From Cellulomonas sp. PhB150 (lineage in GTDB: Bacteria > Actinomycetota > Actinomycetes > Actinomycetales > Cellulomonadaceae): DNA of 64,000 nucleotides. Shown here in pieces: positions 40,777 through 50,660 of this stretch. Positions within the stretch are counted from its first letter, which is position 1; each line of letters begins with the position of its first letter. The position numbers and the translations under genes were made by a program. The notes below the pieces were generated by a model. That model was not told the origin of the DNA. It saw nothing but the letters and a program-made list of their open reading frames with translations, and did no database searches. The DNA lies in assembly GCF_003755175.1 (NCBI RefSeq), contig NZ_RKHX01000001.1, positions 1,054,001 to 1,118,000 on the forward strand, read 5' to 3'.

Positions 40777-43700
40777 TCAGCGCCCCGAGCGGTTCCGTGC
40801 GGACTCACGGGCCCGGCCGGGCGGCCGGGGGCTGCCGCCGGCACGGCGCGGGTTCGGGTGGTCGGTGCCCGGTGCGCTGCCCTCGGTCGCTGTGCGCAGC
40901 AGGGCGACGATCTCGGCCTCGCCGAGCAGCCGCTCCGGGTAGACCGTGACGCCCGCGCCGACGTAGCTGAACGCCGCGCTGACGTCGTCGAGGGGCAGGC
41001 CGGTCCAGCGCGACCACGCCAGCCGGTACACCGCGAGCTGGATCTCCCGCGCCGCCCGGACCTGCGGGTCGGACGGCGGCGAGCCGGTCTTCCAGTCGAC
41101 GACCACCACGCGCGGTCCACCCGTCGGGTGCTCGCCGCGCCCGGTCGCCGGACGGCCCGGGGCCGCCGGTCCGCTCGTCGCGGGCGGGCGAGGATCAGCG
41201 AAGACCGCGTCGATGCGGGACCGCAGCACGAAGCCGTCGACGTTCGTCTCGACGTCCACCTCGATCGCGACCGGCACGCGGTTCGCCCACTCCCCCGCGA
41301 GGAAGGCCGCACGCAGGACGGCGATGTCCGCGTCGAGCCCGGCCGGATCGGTGTCGAGCTCGTCGCGCACGTCGTCGGCGCCCGGGAGCGCGTCGACGTC
41401 GACCAGCGACGCCGAGCCGAAGTACCCCTCGACCCACGCGTGGAACCGGGTGCCCAGCCGCGCCTGGGCGGACGGCTCCTGCGGGATCGGCCTGCGCAGC
41501 GCGCGCGAGAACTCGTCCGCGTCGGCGCCGAGGCGGACCAGGGCCGAGGCGGACAGGTGTGCGGGGAGCTCGACGTCGCGCGTCGTCGCACGTGCCCGGG
41601 AGCGCTCCGCGAGCAGCCTGTCGGCGAGCGCCGCCCAGCCGCGCGCCGGGCCGTCGGTCACCCGGGCGTCGGTCGTCGGTGCGTCGGCCCTCGGCCCGTC
41701 GGCCGCAGGCCCGGGCTCGCCCTCCCCCTGCGCTCGACGCTCGGCCGCCTCGGCCTGCGCGTCGCGCACCCACCGCGCCGACCGTTCGAGCGCGGGCCGC
41801 CGCCCGGCCGTTCCGTCCTCGGTCGCGAACGGGTCGGCCGGCCACGTCGCGGTGACCACGACCCCGGCGCGCGGGTTGGACGCCGACTCCTCGGGTGTCC
41901 CCGCCCACGTCGCCGACTCGACGAGCCCGGCCTCGGCGAGCTCGGTCAGGAAGGTCGAGACGCGGCGCGCGCGGCTCCCGTCGCCCCACCACGCGGCCGT
42001 CAGCAGCAGGTCGGTCCGTGCGCGGGTGAGTGCGACGTACGCGAGGCGCCGCTCCTCGGCGACCTCGTGGTCGCCCGCGTCGAGCACGAACCGGCGCCGC
42101 CGCTCCTCGAGGTCCTTCGGGTCCGCCGCGCCCTCGTAGGCGAACGCGGGCAGGTGCGCGCGGTCGCCGCGCAGGGGGTACGGCAGGTTGCCGAGGCCGA
42201 CGAGCCACGCCGAGTCCTTGGGCCCGTCCTTGCCCTGCGTGGCCGTCGCCGGGAGCCCGCCGTCGACAAGGCCGGCCACCGCGACCACGTCCCACTCCAG
42301 TCCCTTGGCGGCGTGGATCGTGATGATCTGCACGGCGTCCGGGTTCGGCTCCGTGACCGGCATCTCGAGCCCGTTCTCGCGCGCGTCGGCCGCCTCGAGC
42401 CACGCGAGGAAGCCGCCCAGCGTGGGGTGGTCAGACGTGCGGGAGAACTCGACGGCCACGTCGCGGAACGCGTCGAGCTGCGCGCGGGCGGCGCCGGGCG
42501 AGACGCCTGCGCGCGCGGCGACCTCGATGTCCAGGCCGAGCACCCGCTCCGCCTCGGCGACCAGCTCGGGCACGGCGAGGTAGGCGTGCGCGCGCAGCGT
42601 CCGCAGCAGGCCGGCCAGGTCGGTCAGCCGTGCGCGTCCCACGTCGCTGAGCGAGCGGCCGGACGCGCTGCGCCAGCCCGGCCGGGGCAGGTCGTCGAGG
42701 GCGTCGACGATGCTGCGCTCGTCGACCGCGTCGGCCTCGACGCCTGCCTCGCGACCGCGGCCGCCGTGCCGGCCGGCGAGCTCCGCCGACCACGCGCCCA
42801 GGGCGTGCAAGTCTGCGGCGCCGAGCCGCGTGCGCGCGCCCGTGAGCAGCCGCATCAGCGCGTCGCCGCGGGTCGGGTCGTGCGCGGCCTGCAGGGCGGC
42901 GAGCAGGTCGACCACCTCGGGCGCCGAGAGCAGTCCGCCGAGCCCGACGACCTCCACCGGCAGCCCCTGCGCGCGCAGCGCGCGCCGCAGCGGCTCGAAC
43001 TGCGAGCGCTTGCGGCACAGCACCGCGGCCGTGACCCGCTTCTCGTCCCGCCCAGCCGGCCGCCACCGCTCGACGACGAACTCGGCGACGGTCCGCGCCT
43101 CGTCCTCGATCGTCTCGGCGACGTGCGCGAGGACGCGGCCGTCGCCGGCTCCCGGCCGCGTGGCCAGCAGGGGCACGTGGACGAGCGACGCGGCCGCGCG
43201 CAGGGGCCCCGCCACGTGGTTCGCGGCGTCGAGCACCGCGGCGTCGTTGCGCCAGGAGGTCGAGAGCTGGTGCACGTCGGCGGGCCGCCGACCCTGCGGG
43301 TTCACGATCGGGAACGTCGTCGGGAACCCCTCGAGCCCGCCCGCGCTCGCGCCCCGCCAGCCGTAGATCGACTGGTGGGGGTCACCCACGGCCGTCACCG
43401 CGTGCCCGCCCCCGAACAGCGCGGACAGGAGCGTGAGCTGCGCGTACGAGGTGTCCTGGTACTCGTCGAGCAGCACCACGCGGAACCGGTCGCGCTCGGC
43501 GGCGCCGACCTCGGGGACGTCGCGCGCGAGCCGGGCCGCGAGCGCGACCTGGTCGCCGAAGTCGATCGCGTCCGCGCCGCGCTTGCGGTCGCGGTAGCGG
43601 GCCACGACGTCGAGCAGCCGGGCGCGCTCGCCCAGCGACCCCAGCAGCCGGACCACGTCGGCGTAGGGCTGGCGCGGCGGCGTGCCGGCGGGCGTCGCGA

Positions 43701-44337
43701 GCAGCGCCTCGGCGATCGCCTCGATCCCGGACCTGGCTGCGGCCGGGGTGAGCAGGTGCTCGTCGAGCGCGCCGGACATCGCCAGCACCGCCTCGACCAC
43801 CGTCGAGAGCGCGGCGTCGGTCCCCAGGTCGTCGTCCCATGCCTCGACGACCTCGCTGGCCAGCTGCCACTGCGCCGCCTCGCCGAGCAGGCGTGCCGAC
43901 GGGTCGAGGCCGAGGCGCAGCGCGTGGTCGGAGACGAGCGAGGCGGCGTAGGCGTTGTACGTCGAGATCGTCGGCCGCGCCAGGCCGTCCAGGAGCCCGC
44001 CCGCACCCATCGCCTCCCGCCCGGGCAGCTCGACCCCGGCGGCGGCCGCGCAGCGCGCGAGCAGGCGGACCCGACGCCGCACGCGTTCGCCGAGCTCGCC
44101 CGCGGCCTTGCGCGTGAACGTCAGGCCCAGCACCTGGTCGGGCGCGACCAGCCCGTTGGCCAGCAGCCAGACGACCCGCGCCGCCATCGTCTCCGTCTTG
44201 CCGGACCCGGCGCCCGCGACGACGAGCGCGGGCAGCAGCGGCGCCTCGATGATCCGCTCCTGCTCAGCGGTCGGACGCGGCTGGTCGGTCAGCTCGGCGA
44301 TCCGCACGGCGCTGAGCGGTGCGACGGGCTCGCTCAT
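40777..44337 (-). CDS. adnB: AdnB-type helicase-nuclease subunit
   Basis: 1186 residues. An SF1A helicase occupies most of the chain: Walker A AGAGSGKT (41-48), Walker B VVLLDEYQDTS, GDPHQSIYGWRGA and YVALTRARTDLLL. The C-terminal RecB-type nuclease has SRIDAVFAD and VVVVDWKTG. AdnAB is the actinobacterial dimeric machine that unwinds and resects double-strand breaks. The ATG overlaps the adnA stop (ATGA), so the subunits are coupled. The C-terminal tail is basic. Confidence 0.93.
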   Translation of the reverse strand: MSEPVAPLSAVRIAELTDQPRPTAEQERIIEAPLLPALVVAGAGSGKTETMAARVVWLLANGLVAPDQVLGLTFTRKAAGELGERVRRRVRLLARCAAAAGVELPGREAMGAGGLLDGLARPTISTYNAYAASLVSDHALRLGLDPSARLLGEAAQWQLASEVVEAWDDDLGTDAALSTVVEAVLAMSGALDEHLLTPAAARSGIEAIAEALLATPAGTPPRQPYADVVRLLGSLGERARLLDVVARYRDRKRGADAIDFGDQVALAARLARDVPEVGAAERDRFRVVLLDEYQDTSYAQLTLLSALFGGGHAVTAVGDPHQSIYGWRGASAGGLEGFPTTFPIVNPQGRRPADVHQLSTSWRNDAAVLDAANHVAGPLRAAASLVHVPLLATRPGAGDGRVLAHVAETIEDEARTVAEFVVERWRPAGRDEKRVTAAVLCRKRSQFEPLRRALRAQGLPVEVVGLGGLLSAPEVVDLLAALQAAHDPTRGDALMRLLTGARTRLGAADLHALGAWSAELAGRHGGRGREAGVEADAVDERSIVDALDDLPRPGWRSASGRSLSDVGRARLTDLAGLLRTLRAHAYLAVPELVAEAERVLGLDIEVAARAGVSPGAARAQLDAFRDVAVEFSRTSDHPTLGGFLAWLEAADARENGLEMPVTEPNPDAVQIITIHAAKGLEWDVVAVAGLVDGGLPATATQGKDGPKDSAWLVGLGNLPYPLRGDRAHLPAFAYEGAADPKDLEERRRRFVLDAGDHEVAEERRLAYVALTRARTDLLLTAAWWGDGSRARRVSTFLTELAEAGLVESATWAGTPEESASNPRAGVVVTATWPADPFATEDGTAGRRPALERSARWVRDAQAEAAERRAQGEGEPGPAADGPRADAPTTDARVTDGPARGWAALADRLLAERSRARATTRDVELPAHLSASALVRLGADADEFSRALRRPIPQEPSAQARLGTRFHAWVEGYFGSASLVDVDALPGADDVRDELDTDPAGLDADIAVLRAAFLAGEWANRVPVAIEVDVETNVDGFVLRSRIDAVFADPRPPATSGPAAPGRPATGRGEHPTGGPRVVVVDWKTGSPPSDPQVRAAREIQLAVYRLAWSRWTGLPLDDVSAAFSYVGAGVTVYPERLLGEAEIVALLRTATEGSAPGTDHPNPRRAGGSPRPPGRARESARNRSGR

Positions 44338-47300
44338 GCGACCACCTGCGCGCCCTCGCCACGGACCGGGCACGAGCGGCGCACCGGGCAGCGGTCGCAC
44401 AGGTCGTTGCTGGTCGCGACGAACGTCGAGGCCGCCATCGAGTCGGCCACGGCGTCGACGAGCGTGCGCGCCCAGCCCGGCCCGTCGACCTCCGGCTCGA
44501 GACCCGGCTGGGTGCGCAGGGTCGCCCCCGCGCCGGTGCCGAGGAAGACGAGCCGCGCCTCGGCGCTCGTCGCGCCGTCGGGCAGCTCCTCGAACGCCCC
44601 CTCGTCGACCGCGAGCTGGTAGGCGGCGAGCTGCGGGTTCTCCAGCGCCTTGGCCTTCGACGGTGGGCTCGCACCGGTCTTCAGGTCGACCACCCACACC
44701 CGGCCGTCGCCCGCGGACTCGATGCGGTCCGCCGTGCCGCGCACGAGCGCGCGATCGGTGACCAGCTCGAAGCCGCCCTCGACCAGCAGCGCCTCGCCTG
44801 CGCCCGCGAGGTAGCCGGCGAGCCGTCGGACCATCGCCTCGGCCTTGGCCCGGGTGGCACGGGCCGGCCAGCCCGTGCCGAGGCCGAGCTCTCCCCAGCG
44901 CTCGTCGAGCGCCGCGACCAGCTCGTCGTACGTGCCGTCCGGGTGCTCCTGCGCGATCGCGTGCACGAGCGTGCCCAGCGTCTGGTGCCCGCTGTCCGCG
45001 GCGGTCCCGCCCGCGGCCTCGAGCGCCCACCGCAGCGTGCAGCGCTGGGCGGTCTCGATCCGCGACGGCGAGACGGGCACGCGCTCGCCGGGGCCCCACA
45101 GCGCCACGTCGGTCGACGGCTCCTCGAGGCCGTGCCACACGTCGGGGTCGGCGCCGTCGACGCCCGCGTCGGCGAGCCGGGCCAGCGTGGCGACCGCGTC
45201 GGGATCGGCCTCCGACCCGTCGCGCGCGGCCGTCTCGAGCGTCGCGCGCAGGCGGGCGACGAGCCCGCGCAGGTCCATGGGCGACCCGACCGAGACGCGC
45301 CGGGAGTCGTCGACCTCGTCGTCGACCGCGTGCACCAGGTCGAGGAACGGCGAGGGCTGCGAGTCCGCGTCGGCGACCGCCGTCACGAGCAGTCGGGAGC
45401 GGGCGCGCGAGCAGGCCATCGCGAAGGAGCGCAATTCGTCGGACAGCACGGCCGCCCGTGCGAGCGCGGCCCGTTCGCCCGCGTCGCCCGACGACGACGC
45501 GCGGCCCGCGACCACGTCGACGAGCGCCTGCGCTCCCAGGATCGAGTCGCGCAGCCGCAGGTCTGGCCACGCGCCCTCCTGGACGCCCGCGACCACCACG
45601 ACCTGCCACTCGCGCCCGGCCGCGCCGGCGGGCGTCAGGACCTGCACGTCGGCCCGCCGGGCTCGCGCGGCGATGCTGTCGGAGGGCAGGTCCTGGCCCT
45701 GCAACCAGTCGACGAACGCACCGGGCGTCGCGCGGGGCATGCGGTCGACGAACGTCTCGGCGGCGCGGAACAGCGCCAGCACCGCGTCGAGGTCACGGTC
45801 CGCGCGCTCCCCCGCCGCCCCGCCCGCCAGTGCCGAGCGGCGCCACGGCTCGGCGAGGCCCGCAGCGGACCACAGCGCCCACAGCACCCGCTGCGCGTCG
45901 GCGCCGGGCTCCTGCGCCGCATCGCGCCCGGAGGCGAGCACGTCGGCGAGCCGGTGCACCGGCCGCGCGACGCCCGAGGCGAGCGTGACGGCGCGGTCGC
46001 GACCCTCGAGCGCCTCGACGAGCAGCGCGTCGCTGCTCCGGCCGCCGCCGCCCGCGAGCTCCTCGGCGCGCAGCGCCCGCCGCACGCGTCGCAGCGCCAC
46101 CGCGTCGAGCCCGCCGAGCGGCGAGCACGCCAGCGTGGCGGCCACACCGGCGTCGAGCGGCAGCACGCCGACGGCGACCGCCATCGCCACGAGCAGCGGC
46201 CGCACGGCGGGCTCCTCGCGCAGCGGCACGTCGCTGCCCAGCACGCTCACCGGGACCGAGGCACCCGCGAGCGCCCGGCGCAAGGCCGTGACCTGCGTGC
46301 CCGAGCGCGCGATGACCGCCATGTCCGACCAGTCGACGCCGTGCTCGAGGTGCGCGCTGCGCAGTGCTCGGGCCACGTAGGCGGCCTCCTGCGCGGCGCT
46401 CGGCAGCACCGCGGCGCGGACGCTGCCGCCGTCGGCGCCGTCCACGCCGTCCACTGCTCCGGCACGGCGGTGCCGCACCGCGCCGACGGTCCCCACCCGT
46501 TCGGTGATGCGCCCGACGACGTCGCGCACCTCGGCGCCGTGCCGCCACACCGACCCGAGCGTCATGACCTCGGCCCCGAGCTCGCCCTCCCCGTGCCCCG
46601 CGACCGAGGCGCGCCCGACGAGCGCCGGCGAAGCACCGCGGAACGTCTGCACCGCGAGGTCCGGGTCGGCGAGCAGCAGCAGCCGCGCGCCGTCGTCGGC
46701 CAGCACGCGCAGCAGGCGGGCCGTCGCCGAGGTGCTCTCCTGGTGGTCGTCGACCACGACGAGGTCCCAGCGGGGCCGGGGTGCGCGCGGTACCTCGTCG
46801 TCCCACGCGAGCAGTGCCGCCGCGGCCTCGTCGACCACCACGGCGGGGTCGTAGCGGACCCCCAGGTCCGGCGTGCCGCTGCGCAGCTGCAGCACGTCGA
46901 GGTACTCCTCGTACAGCCGTGCCGCCGCCGACCACTGCGGGCGACCGTTCCGCGTGCCGAGCGCGTCGAGGTCGACCGGGGTCAGGCCGCGCTCGGCGGC
47001 GCGCATGAGCAGGTCGCGCAGCTCGTCGCGGAAGGCGCGCACGCCCAGCGCGTCCGTCGGCACCTGGGGAGGCCAGTCGAGCGGCACGCCCTCGCCCTCG
47101 GCGTGACCCGCCAGCAGGTCGCTGAGCAGCAGGTCCTGCTCGGCGCCGGACACCAGGGTGGGCGCGGGCTCGCCGAGGAGCCCCGCGCGGGCGCGCAGGA
47201 TCGCGAACGCGGCCGCCGCGGGGGTCTGGACCAGACCGCGTCCGGAGGTGCGGCGCAGCCGGGCCGCGAGCCGGTCACGCAGGTCCGCCGCGGCGCGGCG

Positions 47301-47531
47301 GCTCGCGGCGAGCACGAGGATCCGGTCGGGGTCCACGCCGCTCTCCACGGACGCGACCACGGACTCGAGCGCGACGCTCGTCTTGCCCGTCCCCGGAGCC
47401 CCCAGCGCGAGGACGGCGCGGGCGCCCGCCACCACACCCTGCACGACCGCCGCCTGCGTCGCGTCGAGCACGGGAACCGCCGCGGGGCCCGCGAGGGCGG
47501 GTCGCAGCAGGCGCAGGGCGGGATCGGTCAC
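44334..47531 (-). CDS. adnA: AdnA-type helicase-nuclease subunit
   Basis: 1065 residues. Walker A is GAPGTGKT (44-51) and Walker B is VVVDDHQES, with Asp at the usual Glu position. The C-terminal nuclease domain has VWVVDLKTG and the 4Fe-4S ligands of AddB/AdnA nucleases: a Cys in RIETAQRCTLRW and the CDRCPVRRSC cluster. It pairs with AdnB in double-strand-break resection. GTG 47531 is used; the frame extends ten codons upstream. It is convergent with nothing close and is followed directly by adnB. Confidence 0.93.
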   Translation of the reverse strand: MTDPALRLLRPALAGPAAVPVLDATQAAVVQGVVAGARAVLALGAPGTGKTSVALESVVASVESGVDPDRILVLAASRRAAADLRDRLAARLRRTSGRGLVQTPAAAAFAILRARAGLLGEPAPTLVSGAEQDLLLSDLLAGHAEGEGVPLDWPPQVPTDALGVRAFRDELRDLLMRAAERGLTPVDLDALGTRNGRPQWSAAARLYEEYLDVLQLRSGTPDLGVRYDPAVVVDEAAAALLAWDDEVPRAPRPRWDLVVVDDHQESTSATARLLRVLADDGARLLLLADPDLAVQTFRGASPALVGRASVAGHGEGELGAEVMTLGSVWRHGAEVRDVVGRITERVGTVGAVRHRRAGAVDGVDGADGGSVRAAVLPSAAQEAAYVARALRSAHLEHGVDWSDMAVIARSGTQVTALRRALAGASVPVSVLGSDVPLREEPAVRPLLVAMAVAVGVLPLDAGVAATLACSPLGGLDAVALRRVRRALRAEELAGGGGRSSDALLVEALEGRDRAVTLASGVARPVHRLADVLASGRDAAQEPGADAQRVLWALWSAAGLAEPWRRSALAGGAAGERADRDLDAVLALFRAAETFVDRMPRATPGAFVDWLQGQDLPSDSIAARARRADVQVLTPAGAAGREWQVVVVAGVQEGAWPDLRLRDSILGAQALVDVVAGRASSSGDAGERAALARAAVLSDELRSFAMACSRARSRLLVTAVADADSQPSPFLDLVHAVDDEVDDSRRVSVGSPMDLRGLVARLRATLETAARDGSEADPDAVATLARLADAGVDGADPDVWHGLEEPSTDVALWGPGERVPVSPSRIETAQRCTLRWALEAAGGTAADSGHQTLGTLVHAIAQEHPDGTYDELVAALDERWGELGLGTGWPARATRAKAEAMVRRLAGYLAGAGEALLVEGGFELVTDRALVRGTADRIESAGDGRVWVVDLKTGASPPSKAKALENPQLAAYQLAVDEGAFEELPDGATSAEARLVFLGTGAGATLRTQPGLEPEVDGPGWARTLVDAVADSMAASTFVATSNDLCDRCPVRRSCPVRGEGAQVVA

Positions 47532-47567
47532 GGCGCAGATCCCATCACAGCCCGCCCACACGACGCG

Positions 47568-48470
47568 TCAGGCGTCGGGGTGCGGCCAGGCGTTCGCGAC
47601 GCACGGCGCCACCCGGTACGACTGCTGCTGCATCACCGGCGCGAGCCGGCCCGCACCCGGGCACCCCTGGTGGGGGTGGCCGAGCAGGTGGCCGACCTCG
47701 TGGCTGACGACGTAGTGGCGGTACAGCGTGCGGTCGTCGAACTCGTCGGTCGCCCGCACCCACCGCTTGAAGTTGATCGTCGCGTGCCCGCCGCGCCCGC
47801 AGGAGACCTCGCCCGCGGTCCGCAGCGGCGCGCACATCTCGTCGACCTTCTCCGGCGAGGCGAGGACCACCCGGAGGTCCGCCGTCCCGTCGGTCCGCGC
47901 GAACGAGAGCGACCCGTCGGCGCCCCAGCCGCGCCGGTCGTTGAGGGTGGCCATGACGAACCGCGCGAAGGCCTCGCCGTCGACCGGCAGCCCGTCCTCG
48001 ACCTCGACGCGGACCTCGCGGACCGTGCCCGTGCCGGGCCCTGCGTCGGTTCCCGGGACGACGACGAGGTCGCCCGACGCCGAGTCGGCCACGTCGGTGC
48101 CGAGCAGCCCCGAGTCGACGTCGGCCTGCGTGAGGCCCGGCGGCAGCGTGGGCGTGGATGTAGGCGTGGATGCGGGTGTGGATGCGGGTGGTTGCGCGGC
48201 CGCGACGTCCGGGGCCGACGACGACGCCGTGGCGGCCGTCGCGGACGGCTCCACCGCCGGTCGGGTCGTCGTGGCAGGGACGACCTGCGCGGCGTCGCTC
48301 GTGCGGGGCCGCAGCGCGGTCGCGGTCAACGCGCCCGCGACGAGGCCGACGGCCACGACGACCGCGGGAGCGCCCAGCAGCCAGCGCCTCGAGTGCGGAC
48401 GCGAGTGCCTCCGGTCGGGCGGACCGGGCACCCCCGGCGCGTCCGAGGCGTGGGATCCCACGGATGTCAC
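47568..48470 (-). CDS. DUF3152 zinc-metalloprotease-like membrane-anchored protein
   Basis: 300 residues. An N-terminal Arg-rich stretch and one membrane segment (~33-52) are followed by a Ser/Thr/Pro linker and a DUF3152 domain. The zinc motif is HEVGHLLGHPHQ, a metzincin-like HExxHxxGHxH. Homologue Rv3207c lies in the same neighbourhood in M. tuberculosis. It probably acts outside the membrane; the substrate is unknown. It starts 48 nt from the divergent tetR. Confidence 0.9.
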   Translation of the reverse strand: MTSVGSHASDAPGVPGPPDRRHSRPHSRRWLLGAPAVVVAVGLVAGALTATALRPRTSDAAQVVPATTTRPAVEPSATAATASSSAPDVAAAQPPASTPASTPTSTPTLPPGLTQADVDSGLLGTDVADSASGDLVVVPGTDAGPGTGTVREVRVEVEDGLPVDGEAFARFVMATLNDRRGWGADGSLSFARTDGTADLRVVLASPEKVDEMCAPLRTAGEVSCGRGGHATINFKRWVRATDEFDDRTLYRHYVVSHEVGHLLGHPHQGCPGAGRLAPVMQQQSYRVAPCVANAWPHPDA

Positions 48471-48517
48471 CCCGCCATCGTGACATCCCTGTCACATCCC
48501 GTGGCTACCATCGCGGC

Positions 48518-49186
48518 ATGACGGCGGCCGCGAGCGCACCGGGGCAACGGCCCCGCAGCCCCCGCATGGCTCGGGACGAGCGGCGCGCGCAGGTGCTGCG
48601 CATCGCCCAAGAGCTCTTCTCCTCCGAGGGGTTCCACCACGTCTCGATGGACGACATCGCCGAGCGCGCCGAGGTCTCCAAGCCCGTCCTCTACCGCCAC
48701 TTTCCCTCCAAGCTGGACCTCTACCTCGCGGTCGTCGACCAGCGGGGCACGGACCTGCTCGCCGCGGTCGAGGCCGCCGTCCAGCCCGTCGAGAACGGGC
48801 CGGTGTCGCCGGGCGACGGGCGGGCGGTCGTCGCGGCCATCGTGCGGGCCTACATGGCGTTCGTGGAGACCGCCGGCGAGTCGTCGGCCCTGCTCTTCGA
48901 GTCCGACGTCACGCACGACGCCGACGTGCGGGCCCGGGTCGAGCACGCCTCCTCGGAGACCGCGCGCAGGATCGCCGCGGTCCTGGCCCCCGTCACCGGC
49001 CTGCCGGCCGAGGACTGCGACATCCTGGCGGTCGCCCTGATCTCGCTCGCGCAGGGCGCCGCGACGCACCGGTACCGCCAGCCGGACGACGAGGGGCACG
49101 AGCACGCCGCCGAGCTCGTCACCCGGCTGGCGTGGGCCGGCGTCCAGGGGCTCATCCGCGCCGACTTCGAGTACACGACCCCCTGA
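48518..49186 (+). CDS. TetR-family regulator (Rv3208-like)
   Basis: 222 residues. The helix-turn-helix is canonical (AQELFSSEGFHHVSMDDIAE, then RAEVSKPVLYRHFPSKLDLY). The C-terminal domain fits the Rv3208 group found beside DUF3107 in actinobacteria. The ligand and targets are unknown. ATG 48518 follows TACCAT (48506-48511) by 6 nt, giving a leaderless start. It ends just before an 18-bp palindrome. Confidence 0.9.
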   Translation: MTAAASAPGQRPRSPRMARDERRAQVLRIAQELFSSEGFHHVSMDDIAERAEVSKPVLYRHFPSKLDLYLAVVDQRGTDLLAAVEAAVQPVENGPVSPGDGRAVVAAIVRAYMAFVETAGESSALLFESDVTHDADVRARVEHASSETARRIAAVLAPVTGLPAEDCDILAVALISLAQGAATHRYRQPDDEGHEHAAELVTRLAWAGVQGLIRADFEYTTP

Positions 49187-49187
49187 C

Positions 49188-49205
49188 ACCCGCTCCGGAG
49201 CGGGT
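49188..49205 (+). terminator. Palindrome after tetR
   Basis: ACCCGCTCCGGAGCGGGT is a perfect 18-bp palindrome starting 1 nt after the tetR stop. It is a likely weak terminator before the DUF3107 promoter (TAGGAT, 49251-49256). Confidence 0.5.
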
Positions 49206-49305
49206 CCGTTCGCCGTGCGCGGACGGAGCCGAACCCGGCGCGACGACGACCTAGGATCGAAGCAGCAGCGGCAGGTGCCGCGCGTTCGGCCAGAACAAGG
49301 AGCTC

Positions 49306-49533
49306 ATGGTGGAGATCACGATCGGGGTGCAGAACCTGCCGCGAGAGATCGTGCTGGAGTCGGACCAGTCGGCCGAGGAGGTCGCGGCCGCGGTCGCCGC
49401 CGCCCTGGCGGGTCGTCCGGCCCTCGAGCTCGTCGACTCGCGCGGGCGCCACGTGATCGTGCCGACGGCGTCGCTCGGCTACGTGGAGATCGGCGCGGAG
49501 ACCAAGGGCCGCGTCGGCTTCGGCACCCTCTGA
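49306..49533 (+). CDS. DUF3107 small protein (TB9.4-like)
   Basis: 75 residues, beginning MVEITIGVQNLPREIVLESD. It matches DUF3107, small actinobacterial proteins that always lie near this TetR. The fold is a short beta/alpha unit; the function is unknown. AAGGAG lies 4 nt before the ATG. Confidence 0.93.
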   Translation: MVEITIGVQNLPREIVLESDQSAEEVAAAVAAALAGRPALELVDSRGRHVIVPTASLGYVEIGAETKGRVGFGTL

Positions 49534-49540
49534 CAGCCAG

Positions 49541-49584
49541 CAACGACGAAGGGGACGGCCCGCGGGCCGTCCCCTTCGTCGTTG
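49541..49584. terminator. 44-nt bidirectional terminator
   Basis: A perfect 22-bp inverted repeat without spacer, starting CAACGACGAAGGGGACGGCC. It lies between DUF3107 and the convergent ferritin-like gene and can stop both. Confidence 0.85.
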
Positions 49585-49593
49585 GTGCTCAGG

Positions 49594-50331
49594 TCAGGGC
49601 GTGAGCCCCAGGCGCGACATCCGCCGGGTGTGCTGCGCGGTGAGCTCGCCGAACACCTTGCCCGGCGCGTTCGCCGGTGTCGTCGCGGGCGTGCCCGACT
49701 CGACCGCGGCGCGCGCGTCGGACCGGGCGAGCAGGCGCCCGAGGGCAGGCCGCTGCGTGAGCAGCCCCTGCACGACGCCGAGCGCCTCCCCCACGAGCCG
49801 GCGGCCCCACAGCGCCAGGCGCGACGTCAGCACGCCGTCCTCGGCGCCGGCCGCGTCGAGCTCGGTCACGGCGAGGTCCGCGTGCGACGCGTCGTCGAGC
49901 ACCTCGAGGACGAGGGCGCGCGAGCGCTCGTCGAGCCCGTCGGCCGCCAGGCGGCAGAAGTCGTCGGCCACGCCGTAGCCGACGTAGGCCTTGAGCAGCC
50001 GCTCCCACCACGTGCTGGGCTCGGTCCGCGCGTCGAAGTCCGTGAGCACGTCGGCGAACTGACGCAGCGCGGACTCCGGGTCGCCACCCAGCTCGACGAT
50101 CCGGCCGAGCACCCGGTCACGGCGCTCGACGGCCGCGGCGGCGAACCTGCTGAGCGCGAGGCGCTGGGCGATGCTCGGCGCGATCGCCGAGTCGCTCGCC
50201 AGCCGCACGAACGCGGTGTGCTCGAGGTGGGCCACCAGGCCGAGCAGCTCCACCGCGTCGGCGCTCTCGCCGGCGCCGGCGGGGCGGTCGGCGGAGGACT
50301 GCGGTGCTGCGTCGGGGCGTGTGGTCGTCAT
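49594..50331 (-). CDS. Ferritin-like/MiaE-like helical-bundle protein (Rv3210c type)
   Basis: 245 residues, all-helical. HLEHTAFVRLASD near the N-terminus and DDASHADLAV in the middle have the spaced Glu/His of ferritin-like di-iron bundles, as in tRNA hydroxylase MiaE relatives. Not all ligands can be assigned by eye. ATG 50331 follows TACGAT (50339-50344) by 7 nt. It diverges from rhlE, as Rv3210c does. Confidence 0.8.
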   Translation of the reverse strand: MTTTRPDAAPQSSADRPAGAGESADAVELLGLVAHLEHTAFVRLASDSAIAPSIAQRLALSRFAAAAVERRDRVLGRIVELGGDPESALRQFADVLTDFDARTEPSTWWERLLKAYVGYGVADDFCRLAADGLDERSRALVLEVLDDASHADLAVTELDAAGAEDGVLTSRLALWGRRLVGEALGVVQGLLTQRPALGRLLARSDARAAVESGTPATTPANAPGKVFGELTAQHTRRMSRLGLTP

Positions 50332-50426
50332 CCGGCGCATCGTAGTCGCGTCCTCGGTGAGGAGACATCGGGCGGCGTGCGGACGTCCGCGGCGAGGCGC
50401 CACAGGGCGCCGGCGGCGGGGTCCGA

Positions 50427-50660
50427 TAGAGTGGGCCCGTACAACGGTTGCCCGGTCGTCTCGGTTTTCCGGTCTGACGACCATCCCGCGTAGCCCCGGA
50501 CCTCCTCGACGGAGGGCTCGGAGGAGCTCGCGGGACGACTTTCACGATCGGCTGCCGGCCAACTCGAGTGACGACGACCGCTGTCGCCCGGGATTGACCG
50601 ACGTCCTCGTCGGCCCCGGACAGCGCGCGGCGCGCCACCCTTCGCAGTGAAGAGTCGACC
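50427..50660 (+). promoter_or_regulatory. Long structured leader of rhlE
   Basis: A -10 candidate TAGAGT (50427-50432) would leave a ~220-nt leader. It can fold into a three-way junction: CCCGCG/CGCGGG (50485-50490, 50529-50534) enclosing CCTCC/GGAGG (50501-50515) and GCTC/GAGC (50516-50527). CCTCC can also pair with a second GGAGG (50520-50524), so the fold can switch. No ORF of note is present. Confidence 0.45.

Noticed and set aside
40654..44622. A 1322-codon plus-strand frame antisense to adnB
   Set aside because: Shadow frame; low-complexity product and no start signal.
44335..45609. A 1610-codon version of adnB extending upstream
   Set aside because: The extra part overlaps adnA in another frame. 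The internal ATG 44337 overlaps the adnA stop and begins the known helicase domain.
44319..48521. A 1400-codon plus-strand frame across adnA and DUF3152
   Set aside because: Its translation is Arg/Gly-rich low complexity with no motif; the minus-strand genes have Walker, nuclease and zinc motifs.
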